DNA of 7,559 bases from Synergistaceae bacterium (GCA_028702015.1 JAQVPO010000062.1:1-7559); one strand, 5' to 3'. Positions 1-7,332 are shown, numbered from the stretch's first letter. Notes: generated by a model from the letters alone, not told the origin. Translations and numbers: made by a program.

Positions 1-1
1 A

Positions 2-796
2 AAACCGCTGGATGAGATCGTCAAAGTTGATAATAAAAACGTAATAGGAATGACAAGCGATGAAGTCGTCAAGCTTTTGAGAGGACCGGCGGGCAAGCCA
101 GTCAAGATAGGCGTCAGGCGTAAAAAAGAAGAAAAGATCCTTGAATTCAATATAGTGAGGGAAATAATAAAGATAAAAACTGTCAGACTGGAAATGCTTG
201 GCGGGAAAATCGCATATATAAAAATAAACCAGTTTAACCTTAAAACAGATTCGGAGCTTCAGACGATCATAAAAACTGCAAAATCTAAAAAGGCGGCAGG
301 TATCCTGCTCGACCTCAGAAATAACCCAGGAGGCCTTCTAACTTCCTGCGTTGATGTAACCTCACAGTTCATAAACGGCGGTGTTGTCGTAGGAATGAAA
401 GGACGTTTTGAAAAGGCAAATGACACGCTGTATGCCGCTGAGGGAAAGGCTACTAAAATGCCTGTCGTAGCTCTGGTAAATGAGGGAAGTGCCAGCGCTG
501 CCGAAATACTGGCCGGGGCTCTGAAAGACCACAAGAGAGGTACTATAGTTGGGACTAAGACATTTGGCAAGGGATCCGTGCAGTCTCTTTTCAACCTGCC
601 TGATAATTCGGGCATATATATCACGATCGCCCGCTATACGACCCCTTCCGGATTCGTTATCGACCACAAAGGGCTTGAACCCAATGTTAAGGTAGAGGGT
701 GAGATAACAAAAGAAAAGAAGAACGACAAGCAGCTGCAGAAAGGCCTTGCAATACTGCGTAAGAAAGTTGCATCTAAAACAAAAAAAGCTGAATAG
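2..796 (+). CDS. S41 family C-terminal processing peptidase (CtpA/Prc-like), 5'-truncated by the window edge
   Basis: This is the 3' part of a carboxyl-terminal processing serine protease, an envelope enzyme that trims or degrades proteins from their C-termini. The reading frame is open from base 2, so the true start lies upstream. The first ATG in frame (base 50) falls inside the PDZ domain and is not the start. The visible 264 residues begin in the second half of the PDZ domain (KPLDEIVKVDN, then the DEVVKLLRGP helix) and continue into the S41 core: LDLRNNPGG, then NEGSASAAE with the nucleophile Ser at bases 494-496, then TFGKGSVQ with the general-base Lys at 569-571 and the conserved Gln shortly after. 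A short Lys-rich tail ends the protein, so the catalytic half is intact. The signal or membrane anchor expected at the N-terminus is not in the window. The deacetylase-like gene follows after 14 bp, the order seen in envC-ctpA-yibQ clusters, which suggests a role in cell-wall or envelope maintenance. The family is certain; the physiological substrate is unknown. Confidence 0.95.
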   Translation, partial: KPLDEIVKVDNKNVIGMTSDEVVKLLRGPAGKPVKIGVRRKKEEKILEFNIVREIIKIKTVRLEMLGGKIAYIKINQFNLKTDSELQTIIKTAKSKKAAGILLDLRNNPGGLLTSCVDVTSQFINGGVVVGMKGRFEKANDTLYAAEGKATKMPVVALVNEGSASAAEILAGALKDHKRGTIVGTKTFGKGSVQSLFNLPDNSGIYITIARYTTPSGFVIDHKGLEPNVKVEGEITKEKKNDKQLQKGLAILRKKVASKTKKAE

Positions 797-810
797 AAAA
801 GGCTGATCGA

Positions 811-1830
811 ATGGCAAGGCACTATAAACGCAAAGAGAGCTTCATATACTGTCTTATCAAACTTGCAGTTATTGCAGTTCTCTTTTTTGCGCTTCTCTTC
901 GTCTTTTGCAGACTTTACCCTGAAAAATTTTCTCCTTCTGTCCTAAGCAGGGCAGATAGTGTTTCTGTAGCTGTGCATCAGTTAAAAACAAAAGCTATCG
1001 CCCTCTTTAAAGGTACCGGGGATGATTCAAAAGTGATAACAGGGAAGAATTCCCCTAAAAAAGAGACGGAAATATTTCCGCTTGCCAGCAAGGACATAAA
1101 AGCCGAGAGTCCCGTTGCTTCAAGAGAAGCAATTGACAAAAGACCTGTCCTTGCAATTGTGGTGGATGACGGAGGAAATGCGCTCGATATGGCTAAAAAA
1201 GCAGCATCTCTTGATATTCCTCTCACATGGGCGATCCTTCCTTATACGAGATATGCAGGTGACACTGCTGCCGTTGCAGAAAAATCCGGCATACCCTATC
1301 TTCTGCATCTGCCTATGCAGGCGGAAATAGACAAAGATCGCAAAGAGTACATAATAGGTGAGGGAATGGATCGAAACAGGATAAGAGATGTCACGCTCAA
1401 AGCCCTGGACTCGCTCCCTTCGCCGATAGGGATAAACAACCACAGAGGTTCACTTGCTACTTCAAAGTGGGACATAATGGTTCCTGTAATTGATGTACTC
1501 AAAACCAGGGACTTACTGTTTCTGGACAGCAGGACGTCCGGAAAAAGCGTAGCGTATGAGGTGGCAAAGGCTGCGGGTATAACGGCTTTGAAAAACAGCG
1601 GATTTCTTGATGGAACACCAGATAAGGATTCAATAAGAGCAAGGTTTGACCATGTAGTCAAAACAACGCAGCAGAGAGGGAACATGATAGTGATATGCCA
1701 TTTCAGGCCGGCAACCCTTCTCTTTCTTGAAAAACTGAATGAGGAATATGCGGAACTTCCGGTCAGGCTGGTAACACTTCCGGAAATGGCTGGAATAATC
1801 AAAGAAAACGAGGACAAGGAAGAACAATGA
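811..1830 (+). CDS. Divergent polysaccharide deacetylase (Polysacc_deac_2, YibQ/DUF610 family), membrane-anchored
   Basis: This 339-residue protein has a basic N-terminus, one hydrophobic segment at about residues 11-33, a polar linker to about 110, and a catalytic-type domain at about 112-330. It is probably anchored in the inner membrane with its domain outside the cytoplasm. Family signatures in order are LAIVVDDGG (Asp119, Asp120), PLTWAILP (137-144), LLHLPM (His166), GINNHRGS (Asn209, Asn210, His211), FLDS (Asp239), FLDGT (266-269) and ICHFRPATL (His297). These match the NodB-like barrel fold of divergent polysaccharide deacetylases, whose Asp and His residues usually bind metal. The actual substrate of YibQ-type proteins is not established, though a glycan such as peptidoglycan is assumed. 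The last motif departs from the more usual GHPxP: the His is kept but the following Pro is Phe. The ATG at 811 is preceded by AAAAGG at 797-802 with an 8-nt spacer. The gene is tightly packed between the S41 protease and the PurA-like gene, so it is very likely co-transcribed with both. Confidence 0.88.
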   Translation: MARHYKRKESFIYCLIKLAVIAVLFFALLFVFCRLYPEKFSPSVLSRADSVSVAVHQLKTKAIALFKGTGDDSKVITGKNSPKKETEIFPLASKDIKAESPVASREAIDKRPVLAIVVDDGGNALDMAKKAASLDIPLTWAILPYTRYAGDTAAVAEKSGIPYLLHLPMQAEIDKDRKEYIIGEGMDRNRIRDVTLKALDSLPSPIGINNHRGSLATSKWDIMVPVIDVLKTRDLLFLDSRTSGKSVAYEVAKAAGITALKNSGFLDGTPDKDSIRARFDHVVKTTQQRGNMIVICHFRPATLLFLEKLNEEYAELPVRLVTLPEMAGIIKENEDKEEQ

Positions 1831-3119
1831 TGACAGGATCAGAGACAAACATGGTCATTGGGACACAATGGGGCAATGAAGGCAAGGGAAGGATCGTTGA
1901 CTTCATCGCTAACAGGTCTGATGTTGTTGTACGCTGTCAGGGGTCTTCAAATGGAGGGCGTACTATATTTGCCTGCGGTGAAAAGTACAGGATAAGCTAC
2001 CTGCCGAGCGGTATACATCATGATGGCAAAAACTGTCTTATCTGCGGAGGGGTCACGCTTGATCTTGAAAGGGTCTCAGAAGAGATCGCAATGCTCAAGG
2101 AAGCAGGTGTCCTGAAAGCAAGGCTTACTATAAGCAAATCGTGCCATCTCATACTTGATTATCATAAGAAACTTGACGTGCTTGACGGAAGGATACTTGG
2201 CCACGAGAGGAACAGAACTATGGTCGAACAGGGATTCGGACACTGCTGTTCTGACAAATACAGAAGGATGGGTATAAGGGCTGCCGATCTTCTCTATCCT
2301 GATATTCTGCATGACAAGATAAAAGAAAATTTGAAGGTAAAAAACGAGTACTTCACAAACATCTATGGAGAAAAACCGCTGGATCCTGATGAACTGTATT
2401 CCAAATGTCTTCGCCTCGGGGAAAGGCTTATCCCTTATATAGGTACCACGGAAGAGATAGTTGAGAGTGCAGTATCAAAAAATCTTGGAATACTTTTCGA
2501 GGTATGCGACGGAGCGCTCAACGACGTTGACCGCGGCATATATCCTTATGTGATGCCTATAACTTCTATATCAGCGGCAGCGCTTGCAGGCACAGGGCTA
2601 AGGTGGAATTCACCGATGAGGATAATCGGTGTTGCGAAAGCGTACTTGACAAGAAATGACAGCGGACCATTTGTTACTGAGGAGGCAAGCGCGGTAACTG
2701 CTTTTATCAGAAACAGAGGAAAAGAGTTTACAGGAGTATCCATGGAACCAATGCGTTTGGGATGGCTTGACCTGCCCGCCCTTAAGTATGCAATTAAAGA
2801 GAACGGAGTGCATGCACTTGCACTTACAAAGCTTGATGTCCTTACCGGAGTTGATGAACTTAAGATCTGTACTGGATACAATGTTGATGGTGAGGAAAAG
2901 AAACTGCTTGACATGACGGGCCGTGATGCGTGGGAGGCCACTCCCGTATACAGGACTTTTAAGGGATGGGAAGAAGAGCTTTCTTTATACAATGATTTCA
3001 AAACCTTACCGGCAGAAGCACAGGAGTATATAAATTTTATTGAAGAAGAGACCGGTCTTCCTGTCATTTGGGTCGGAGTCGGATCTGACTGGGGGAAGGC
3101 TATTTTGATAAGAAGGTAG
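1827..3119 (+). CDS. Adenylosuccinate synthetase (PurA)-like protein with replaced active-site residues
   Basis: This 430-residue protein is collinear with PurA over its whole length (E. coli PurA has 432). PurA joins IMP and aspartate using GTP. Using E. coli numbering from memory, a constant offset of +4 aligns nearly the whole chain. GTP-side features are kept: the GNEGKGR loop (Gly19-Lys20-Gly21), Gly44 and Thr46, and TKLDVL (Lys335, Asp337). Asn42 and Arg147, equivalent to Asn38 and Arg143, also remain. The catalytic base Asp13 is Asn17, the catalytic acid His41 is Arg45, and the GHNAGHT motif reads GSSNGGRT. Thr129 of the GTTGRG loop is Val133, Gln224 is Asp228, Thr239 is Met243, and GRRRRTGW reads MEPMRLGW, so Arg303 is Glu307 and Arg305 is Met309. 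The frame is clean, with no sign of decay. I infer a GTP-binding paralogue that has lost or changed its synthetase activity, so I do not assign purA. The start ATG at 1827 overlaps the preceding stop (ATGA) and has AAGGA at 1816-1820; ATG at 1830 is an alternative. Confidence 0.9.
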   Translation: MMTGSETNMVIGTQWGNEGKGRIVDFIANRSDVVVRCQGSSNGGRTIFACGEKYRISYLPSGIHHDGKNCLICGGVTLDLERVSEEIAMLKEAGVLKARLTISKSCHLILDYHKKLDVLDGRILGHERNRTMVEQGFGHCCSDKYRRMGIRAADLLYPDILHDKIKENLKVKNEYFTNIYGEKPLDPDELYSKCLRLGERLIPYIGTTEEIVESAVSKNLGILFEVCDGALNDVDRGIYPYVMPITSISAAALAGTGLRWNSPMRIIGVAKAYLTRNDSGPFVTEEASAVTAFIRNRGKEFTGVSMEPMRLGWLDLPALKYAIKENGVHALALTKLDVLTGVDELKICTGYNVDGEEKKLLDMTGRDAWEATPVYRTFKGWEEELSLYNDFKTLPAEAQEYINFIEEETGLPVIWVGVGSDWGKAILIRR

Positions 3120-3586
3120 GAATAATAAATATAAATTTATCCGAAACTACGTTTCCATGTACCCGTCTGATACGGAAGAGAAGATCCTCTCCTTTTGCTG
3201 GCCACAGCAGATCTGTCACCACTATTTATGCTGAAACATATTTATCTGCCCTGCCATATTTTATTCTTACCTCTTATATATCTTATATCAGCAATACTTA
3301 AATGTTTGACGGCATAGCTTTTCCTGAATGTCGATCTGAAATCTGGGGCTTGGACCCTTATTGTCTGATTAAAAAAATATAATTGCTCTCCGATCTGCTT
3401 TGTAAGATTAAATTATTGCGCAGAATAAATTCTACAGAGGAAGGGAAATGTTATCTTACCTATCCTGACCATAAAGGAACATTAAATATAGCCAGCAAGC
3501 CTTCTCAGACATTGAATCCTTTTGTTTTGCAGATTTTATTAAATCTTTACCACAGGACGTTTGTTATACCGTTGTGTGTGTCTTGC

Positions 3587-3621
3587 AAATGTTACAAAAG
3601 ATATAACGCTTTGTAACATTT
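3587..3621. repeat. 12-bp perfect inverted repeat upstream of the Ppx promoter
   Basis: AAATGTTACAAA (3587-3598) and TTTGTAACATTT (3610-3621) are exact reverse complements separated by 11 nt. One more pair, G3600-C3609, can form if A3599 is bulged. The stem has only two G-C pairs. A T-run (3619-3623) overlaps and follows the right arm, so a weak terminator is possible. The position immediately upstream of and touching the promoter, together with the reuse of the same core in direct orientation next to it, makes a protein-binding operator at least as likely. Confidence 0.7.
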
Positions 3622-3628
3622 TTGTAAA
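3611..3628 (+). promoter_or_regulatory. Pho-box-like pair of direct heptamers
   Basis: TTGTAAC (3611-3617), ATTT (3618-3621) and TTGTAAA (3622-3628) form two direct heptamers separated by an A/T-rich tetramer, giving an 11-bp period. The PhoB box of proteobacteria has this architecture (CTGTMAY-N4-CTGTMAY). The first heptamer matches six of seven positions and the second five of seven. The second heptamer overlaps the proposed -35 region, as in PhoB-activated promoters. A third copy of TTGTAAC lies on the opposite strand at 3591-3597. The genes downstream concern polyphosphate, which fits phosphate-responsive control. The element could equally belong to another regulator. Confidence 0.4.
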
Positions 3629-3651
3629 CAAATATAAAAAAGACTTATAAA
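3622..3651 (+). promoter_or_regulatory. Sigma70-type promoter for the ppx-ppk operon
   Basis: A -35-like TTGTAA (3622-3627) lies 18 bp from a -10-like TATAAA (3646-3651). Transcription would start near 3658, leaving a leader of about 50 nt before the Ppx start codon. The -35 hexamer matches TTGACA at four of six positions, typical of an activated promoter. TATACT at 3657-3662 is an alternative -10 but has no suitable -35. Confidence 0.5.
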
Positions 3652-3696
3652 TCGTTTATACTTTTGCTGCGGAGTATGCATATAAACGTCATTAAT

Positions 3697-3702
3697 AGGG
3701 GA
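3697..3702 (+). promoter_or_regulatory. Shine-Dalgarno site fixing the Ppx start
   Basis: AGGGGA lies 6 nt before the ATG at 3709. The frame is open further upstream, with TTG at 3664 and ATG at 3676. The first lies only a few bases after the likely transcription start. The second has a GGAG-like sequence only 1 nt away, too close to act. Residue similarity to Ppx also begins just after the ATG at 3709. Confidence 0.75.
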
Positions 3703-3708
3703 AACGGT

Positions 3709-5265
3709 ATGAAGAACAATGTCTTTAAATATAATGTTGTTGCAGCTATAGATATTGGCTCATACAGCATAAAAATGAAGATAGCTGGTGTAGGTCAAGG
3801 AGGCAGTGTCACTGTCCTTGAAACTCCCAAAAGACTATTGAATATAGGGAAAGATATTTTTTCTACTGGAAAAATAAAGAACGAGCTTATTGAAGAGATA
3901 TGCAGCATCCTGAAGAACTACAAAAAACTGATAGCGGAATATAAGGCAGACAAAGTTATGATAGTTGCTACAAGCTCTTTCAGAGAGGCTGACAACTGCG
4001 ATTATCTGCTTGATCATGTATACCGGAAAACCGGCTTCAAAATAGAAGTTATAAGCGAGTCGGTAGAAAAATTCTATATGTACAGCTCAATTAAAGATGC
4101 TCTTCCGAATTTCCATAAACTGAAAAAAGAGGGCGTCTTAATTGCGGATGTCGGTTCAGGCGGTTTGGAGACGGGGCTGTTTTTTAAAGGTGAGCTCGTT
4201 TTTACACAGTATATAAGGATGGGCGCACTGAGGCTGAAAGAAGTTTTAAGCGATCTTGAGAGGCGTACTCTTAACTTTCCTAACCTGATAAGCGAATATA
4301 TTGAAAGCGAAATTGATACATTAAAGCCCTTGCTTCTCAAAAACCCAATCAATAATTTTATAATAGTCGGTTCGGAGATCCGGCTTATCCACAATATTTT
4401 GAAATCCAACAGCACTAACTATGACTATTCCAGTATGACGAAAAAAGACTTTTACACAATATATCGTCAGATCGTCGGTAAATCACAGAAACAGATTATT
4501 GATACGTACCAGATAAACCAGGGCAGTGTCGAGATCCTTGTGCCCGCCTTGCTGATATATGAAAAATTCCTTTCTTTCACTTATGCATCTGTGATTTACA
4601 CACCGGATGTATCTCTTTGCGACGGCATTCTAAGATATCTGACAGATAAAAAATTTAATATTGTCAGCGATGAATTTTCATACAGGGATATCGTTATATC
4701 TGTTAAAAAAATGTGTGAGAGATACTCGTATGACATAAAACATTCTGAGTATGTAGAAAAAATCTCACTCTCCTTCTTTGATAATTCCAGATGTCTGCAC
4801 GGATATTCCGTCAGAGAGCGGCTTTATCTGCAAATTGCAGCTATAGCGCATGATGTCGGGAAATACATAAATTTGAAAGAACATAATGTTATATCCCACA
4901 ATATAGTCCTGCATTCGGACATACTTGGACTTTCCAAAAATGAGATCCGGATAATAGCAAATGTAATCAAATACCATTCCCACACTGTTCCTTCAATTGA
5001 AGATACGGACTACGTGTCCCTCGATTTTAAAAGCCGTCTGACAGTATCAAAGCTTGCTGCTTACCTCAAAATTGCAGATTCTCTGGATAAGAGCCACAAA
5101 CAAAAACTTTTTGGTGTCAGAGTCGTGTCTGATGCTCAGACTTTTTCAATCAGGGCTGAAACTGATCAGGATTGCCTGCTTGAGGAGTGGGAGTTCGATA
5201 ACAAGAGCAATCTGTTTAAGGAAATATACGGGATCAGGCCGACTTTACTGATAGAGAGAAGATAG
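3709..5265 (+). CDS. ppx: Exopolyphosphatase / GppA-family protein with C-terminal HD domain
   Basis: This protein has 518 residues, close to E. coli Ppx (513). Ppx removes terminal phosphates from polyphosphate, and the related GppA hydrolyses pppGpp. Residues 8 to about 310 form the ASKHA-fold phosphatase domain: AAIDIGSYS (12-20), ATSSFREADN (87-96), VISESVEKF (114-122), IADVGSGGLE (145-154) and RMGALRL (170-176). Glu120 and Glu154 align with the catalytic Glu121 and Glu150 of E. coli Ppx, and Asp147 with Asp143. Departures are Tyr18 for the Asn of IGSNS and Gly152 for the Ser of GGGST. Residues from about 325 to the end resemble domains III-IV of long Ppx enzymes, with an HD-type domain whose metal-ligand pattern looks complete (His345, His381-Asp382 in AHDVGKY, Asp457 in IADSLD). 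Pairing with ppk, 12 bp downstream, favours exopolyphosphatase over GppA, although sequence alone cannot separate the two. The gene is probably driven by the promoter at 3622-3651. Confidence 0.88.
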   Translation: MKNNVFKYNVVAAIDIGSYSIKMKIAGVGQGGSVTVLETPKRLLNIGKDIFSTGKIKNELIEEICSILKNYKKLIAEYKADKVMIVATSSFREADNCDYLLDHVYRKTGFKIEVISESVEKFYMYSSIKDALPNFHKLKKEGVLIADVGSGGLETGLFFKGELVFTQYIRMGALRLKEVLSDLERRTLNFPNLISEYIESEIDTLKPLLLKNPINNFIIVGSEIRLIHNILKSNSTNYDYSSMTKKDFYTIYRQIVGKSQKQIIDTYQINQGSVEILVPALLIYEKFLSFTYASVIYTPDVSLCDGILRYLTDKKFNIVSDEFSYRDIVISVKKMCERYSYDIKHSEYVEKISLSFFDNSRCLHGYSVRERLYLQIAAIAHDVGKYINLKEHNVISHNIVLHSDILGLSKNEIRIIANVIKYHSHTVPSIEDTDYVSLDFKSRLTVSKLAAYLKIADSLDKSHKQKLFGVRVVSDAQTFSIRAETDQDCLLEEWEFDNKSNLFKEIYGIRPTLLIERR

Positions 5266-5277
5266 CCGGAGGCTGAT

Positions 5278-7332
5278 ATGAAAAAACATATTAATAACGA
5301 CAGCAGGTTATTCATCAACAGGGAATTGAGCTGGCTTGAATTTAACACGAGGGTGCTTGAGGAAGCCCAGGATAAATTTAACCCGCTGTTTGAGAGGATC
5401 AAATTTCTTTCCATTGTTAGCTCAAACCTTGATGAGTTTTTCATGGTTCGTGTCGGCTCTCTTAAGGATCAGATCAATGCAGGATTTGATAAGCCTGATG
5501 CCTCTGGTATCACAGCTAGAGAACAGGTGCAGATGATTTACGAAAAAGTCGCGCCGATGATACGGGATCAGTACAACTGTTTAAGTTACTCATTACTGCC
5601 CTTTCTGAAAAAAGAGGGAGTCAGTTTCAAGAGCGGCAATAAATTGAGCCAGAACCAGCTCAACACGATCAATGAATATTTCGAAAACGAGGTTTATCCT
5701 GTCCTTACGACTATGGCGGTTGATGAAAGCAGGCCATTTCCCCTTATTGCCAACAGGACTTTGAATCTTGCTGTTCTTTTAAAAAATAAAGATAAATCAG
5801 GATGTTTCTTTGCGACAGTGCAGGTCCCGTATGTTTTGCCAAGATTTATAGAAGTGCCGGACAGCGCACAGGAATTAAGTTATATTTTGATGGAAGAAAT
5901 AATAAGGATGAATATATCTAAATTATTCAGCGGCTACAATATATTAGCTGTGAACGCCTTTAGGATCACAAGAAACGCGGACCTTACCCTGAATGAAGAT
6001 GAGGCTGACGACCTGCTGCTGGAAATTGAAAAGTCACTGAAGATGAGGAAGTGGGGTGCCGCAGTCAGACTGGAAGTCGAAGCTAATTGCGACGAAAGGA
6101 TAATAGCCATACTCAAGGAGGCGCTGGAACTCAGCCAGCAAAGTATTTTCCGGATCAAAGGTCCCATTGATCTTACCTTCCTTTCAAAAATAACATCCCT
6201 GCACGGCAGAGCCAATCTTAAAAACCCTGTCTATCCCAGCGTATATCCGCCTGTATTTAAAGAGTACAGCGATTTTTTCTCTGCAATAAAGGCGAAGGAT
6301 ATCCTTGTACACCATCCGTACGAGGACTTTCAGTCAGTAATAGACTTTGTAAATATGGCAGCCGATGATCCTGATGTATTGGCTATAAAGATGACATTGT
6401 ACAGAATAAGCAGTGATTCACCGATCATAAGAGCCCTTCTTCGCGCAGTTGAAAACGGAAAACAGGTTACAGTCCTGTTCGAGATAAAAGCCAGATTTGA
6501 CGAAGAGAATAACATCCAATGGGCAAAAAAACTTGAAGAGGCCGGATGTCATGTGACCTATGGACTGATAGGTCTCAAGACTCACTGCAAGGCGATTTTG
6601 ATTATCAGGAAGGAATCAGATGGAATAAAACGTTACGTTCACATGAGCACCGGTAATTACAACGAAATAACAGCAAAGCTTTACACTGATATAGGGCTTT
6701 TTACGTCAAACAGACACATAGGGGCGGATGCTTCAGCACTGTTCAATAAACTGACCGGCTACTCTGACCAGCCTGATTTCTATGCTTTTAATGCAGCGCC
6801 TTTTGGCCTTAGGAGAAAAATATCCGAACTCATAAAAAATGAAATAGATGTGTCTGAACGGAACAAACAGTCCGGCAGGATCATGATAAAAATCAATTCC
6901 CTCGTGGATTCTGAAATAATAAAGCTTCTTTACAAAGCGTCAGCCAGCGGAGTCAGAGTTGACCTGATTGTAAGGGGGATATGCTGTCTTCGTCCGGGTA
7001 TAAAGGGTATAAGCGAAAATATCAGGGTGATAAGCATCGTGGACAGATATCTGGAGCATAGCCGGATCTTTTATTTCAATAACGGCGGAAGGAAAGATAT
7101 TTTCCTTTCGAGCGCGGATCTTATGGAAAGGAATCTGGACAGGAGAGTTGAGCTTATGTTCCCTGTTTATGACGAGGATCTGAAAGAAAGGCTGAAAACC
7201 ATTCTTGAGAGCTGTTTGAAGGACAATGTAAAAGCAAGGGAACTTGATAAAAACGGCAATTATTCAAGAGTGAACAGAAGAAACAAAAAGCCGGTCCACG
7301 CACAGGCATATTTTTATAAAAACATTCTCTGA
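5278..7332 (+). CDS. ppk: Polyphosphate kinase 1
   Basis: This 684-residue protein is full length for Ppk1 (E. coli has 688). It makes polyphosphate reversibly from the gamma-phosphate of ATP through a phosphohistidine intermediate. The order is the usual one: an N-terminal domain (NRELSWLEFN at 14-23, SSNLDEFFMVRVG at 48-60), a head domain to about residue 315, and two phospholipase-D-like C-terminal domains. The autophosphorylated histidine is His436 in GLKTHCK, and the second catalytic histidine is His594 in YLEHSRI, equivalent to E. coli His435 and His592. Arg376 (TLYR) and Arg406 (KARFDE) match the phosphate/Mg-binding Arg375 and Arg405. HMSTGNYN (455-462) and the C-terminal PVHAQ are also typical. 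GGAGG at 5268-5272 sits 5 nt before the ATG. The gene is 12 bp from ppx, so the two are co-transcribed. I see no defects and no strong terminator behind it. Confidence 0.97.
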   Translation: MKKHINNDSRLFINRELSWLEFNTRVLEEAQDKFNPLFERIKFLSIVSSNLDEFFMVRVGSLKDQINAGFDKPDASGITAREQVQMIYEKVAPMIRDQYNCLSYSLLPFLKKEGVSFKSGNKLSQNQLNTINEYFENEVYPVLTTMAVDESRPFPLIANRTLNLAVLLKNKDKSGCFFATVQVPYVLPRFIEVPDSAQELSYILMEEIIRMNISKLFSGYNILAVNAFRITRNADLTLNEDEADDLLLEIEKSLKMRKWGAAVRLEVEANCDERIIAILKEALELSQQSIFRIKGPIDLTFLSKITSLHGRANLKNPVYPSVYPPVFKEYSDFFSAIKAKDILVHHPYEDFQSVIDFVNMAADDPDVLAIKMTLYRISSDSPIIRALLRAVENGKQVTVLFEIKARFDEENNIQWAKKLEEAGCHVTYGLIGLKTHCKAILIIRKESDGIKRYVHMSTGNYNEITAKLYTDIGLFTSNRHIGADASALFNKLTGYSDQPDFYAFNAAPFGLRRKISELIKNEIDVSERNKQSGRIMIKINSLVDSEIIKLLYKASASGVRVDLIVRGICCLRPGIKGISENIRVISIVDRYLEHSRIFYFNNGGRKDIFLSSADLMERNLDRRVELMFPVYDEDLKERLKTILESCLKDNVKARELDKNGNYSRVNRRNKKPVHAQAYFYKNIL

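Larger units (their letters stand above)
3120..3708. other. AT-rich intergenic spacer without a convincing gene
   Basis: About 590 bp separate the PurA-like gene from the Ppx gene, and I see no supported protein or RNA gene here. The left part holds only a weak terminator candidate: a 4-bp stem GAGA/TCTC with a 6-nt loop (3178-3191) followed by CTTTT. This may end the upstream operon but is not convincing. Further in are an imperfect tandem 9-mer, TCTTATATA then TCTTATATC (3272-3289), an isolated TATAAT (3378-3383) without a matching -35, and a small AT-only hairpin AGATTT-TATT-AAATCT (3531-3546). The only open frame of note runs from a TTG at 3383 to 3616. It lacks a ribosome-binding site, ends inside the inverted repeat and has no recognisable motif. 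The right end (3587-3708) carries the regulatory elements of the Ppx gene, listed separately. Confidence 0.75.

Noticed and set aside
1296..1817. Long open frame on the opposite strand (173 codons), with a similar one at 2546-3067
   Set aside because: Both lie wholly within well-recognised + strand genes, and their translations are Ser/Leu/Phe-rich without motifs, as expected for antisense shadows.
2372..2385. Repeat of the AAAACCGCTGGAT sequence found at the window start
   Set aside because: It is a single 13-nt match inside two unrelated coding regions, both encoding Lys-Pro-Leu-Asp, and is most simply chance.
1827..3119. PurZ-type (2-aminoadenylosuccinate) synthetase of phages, which also changes the Asp13 position
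   Set aside because: As I recall, PurZ enzymes carry Ser or Gly at that position, are shorter, and keep aspartate-binding residues. Here Arg303 and Arg305 are lost, and no phage genes are nearby.
3383..3616. A 77-codon open frame beginning at TTG
   Set aside because: It has no ribosome-binding site, no recognisable motif and a composition like non-coding DNA, and it ends within the inverted repeat at the promoter.
3664..3708. Upstream extension of the Ppx gene to TTG 3664 or ATG 3676
   Set aside because: Neither start has a properly spaced Shine-Dalgarno, and TTG 3664 lies almost at the predicted transcription start. ATG 3709 has AGGGGA 6 nt upstream.
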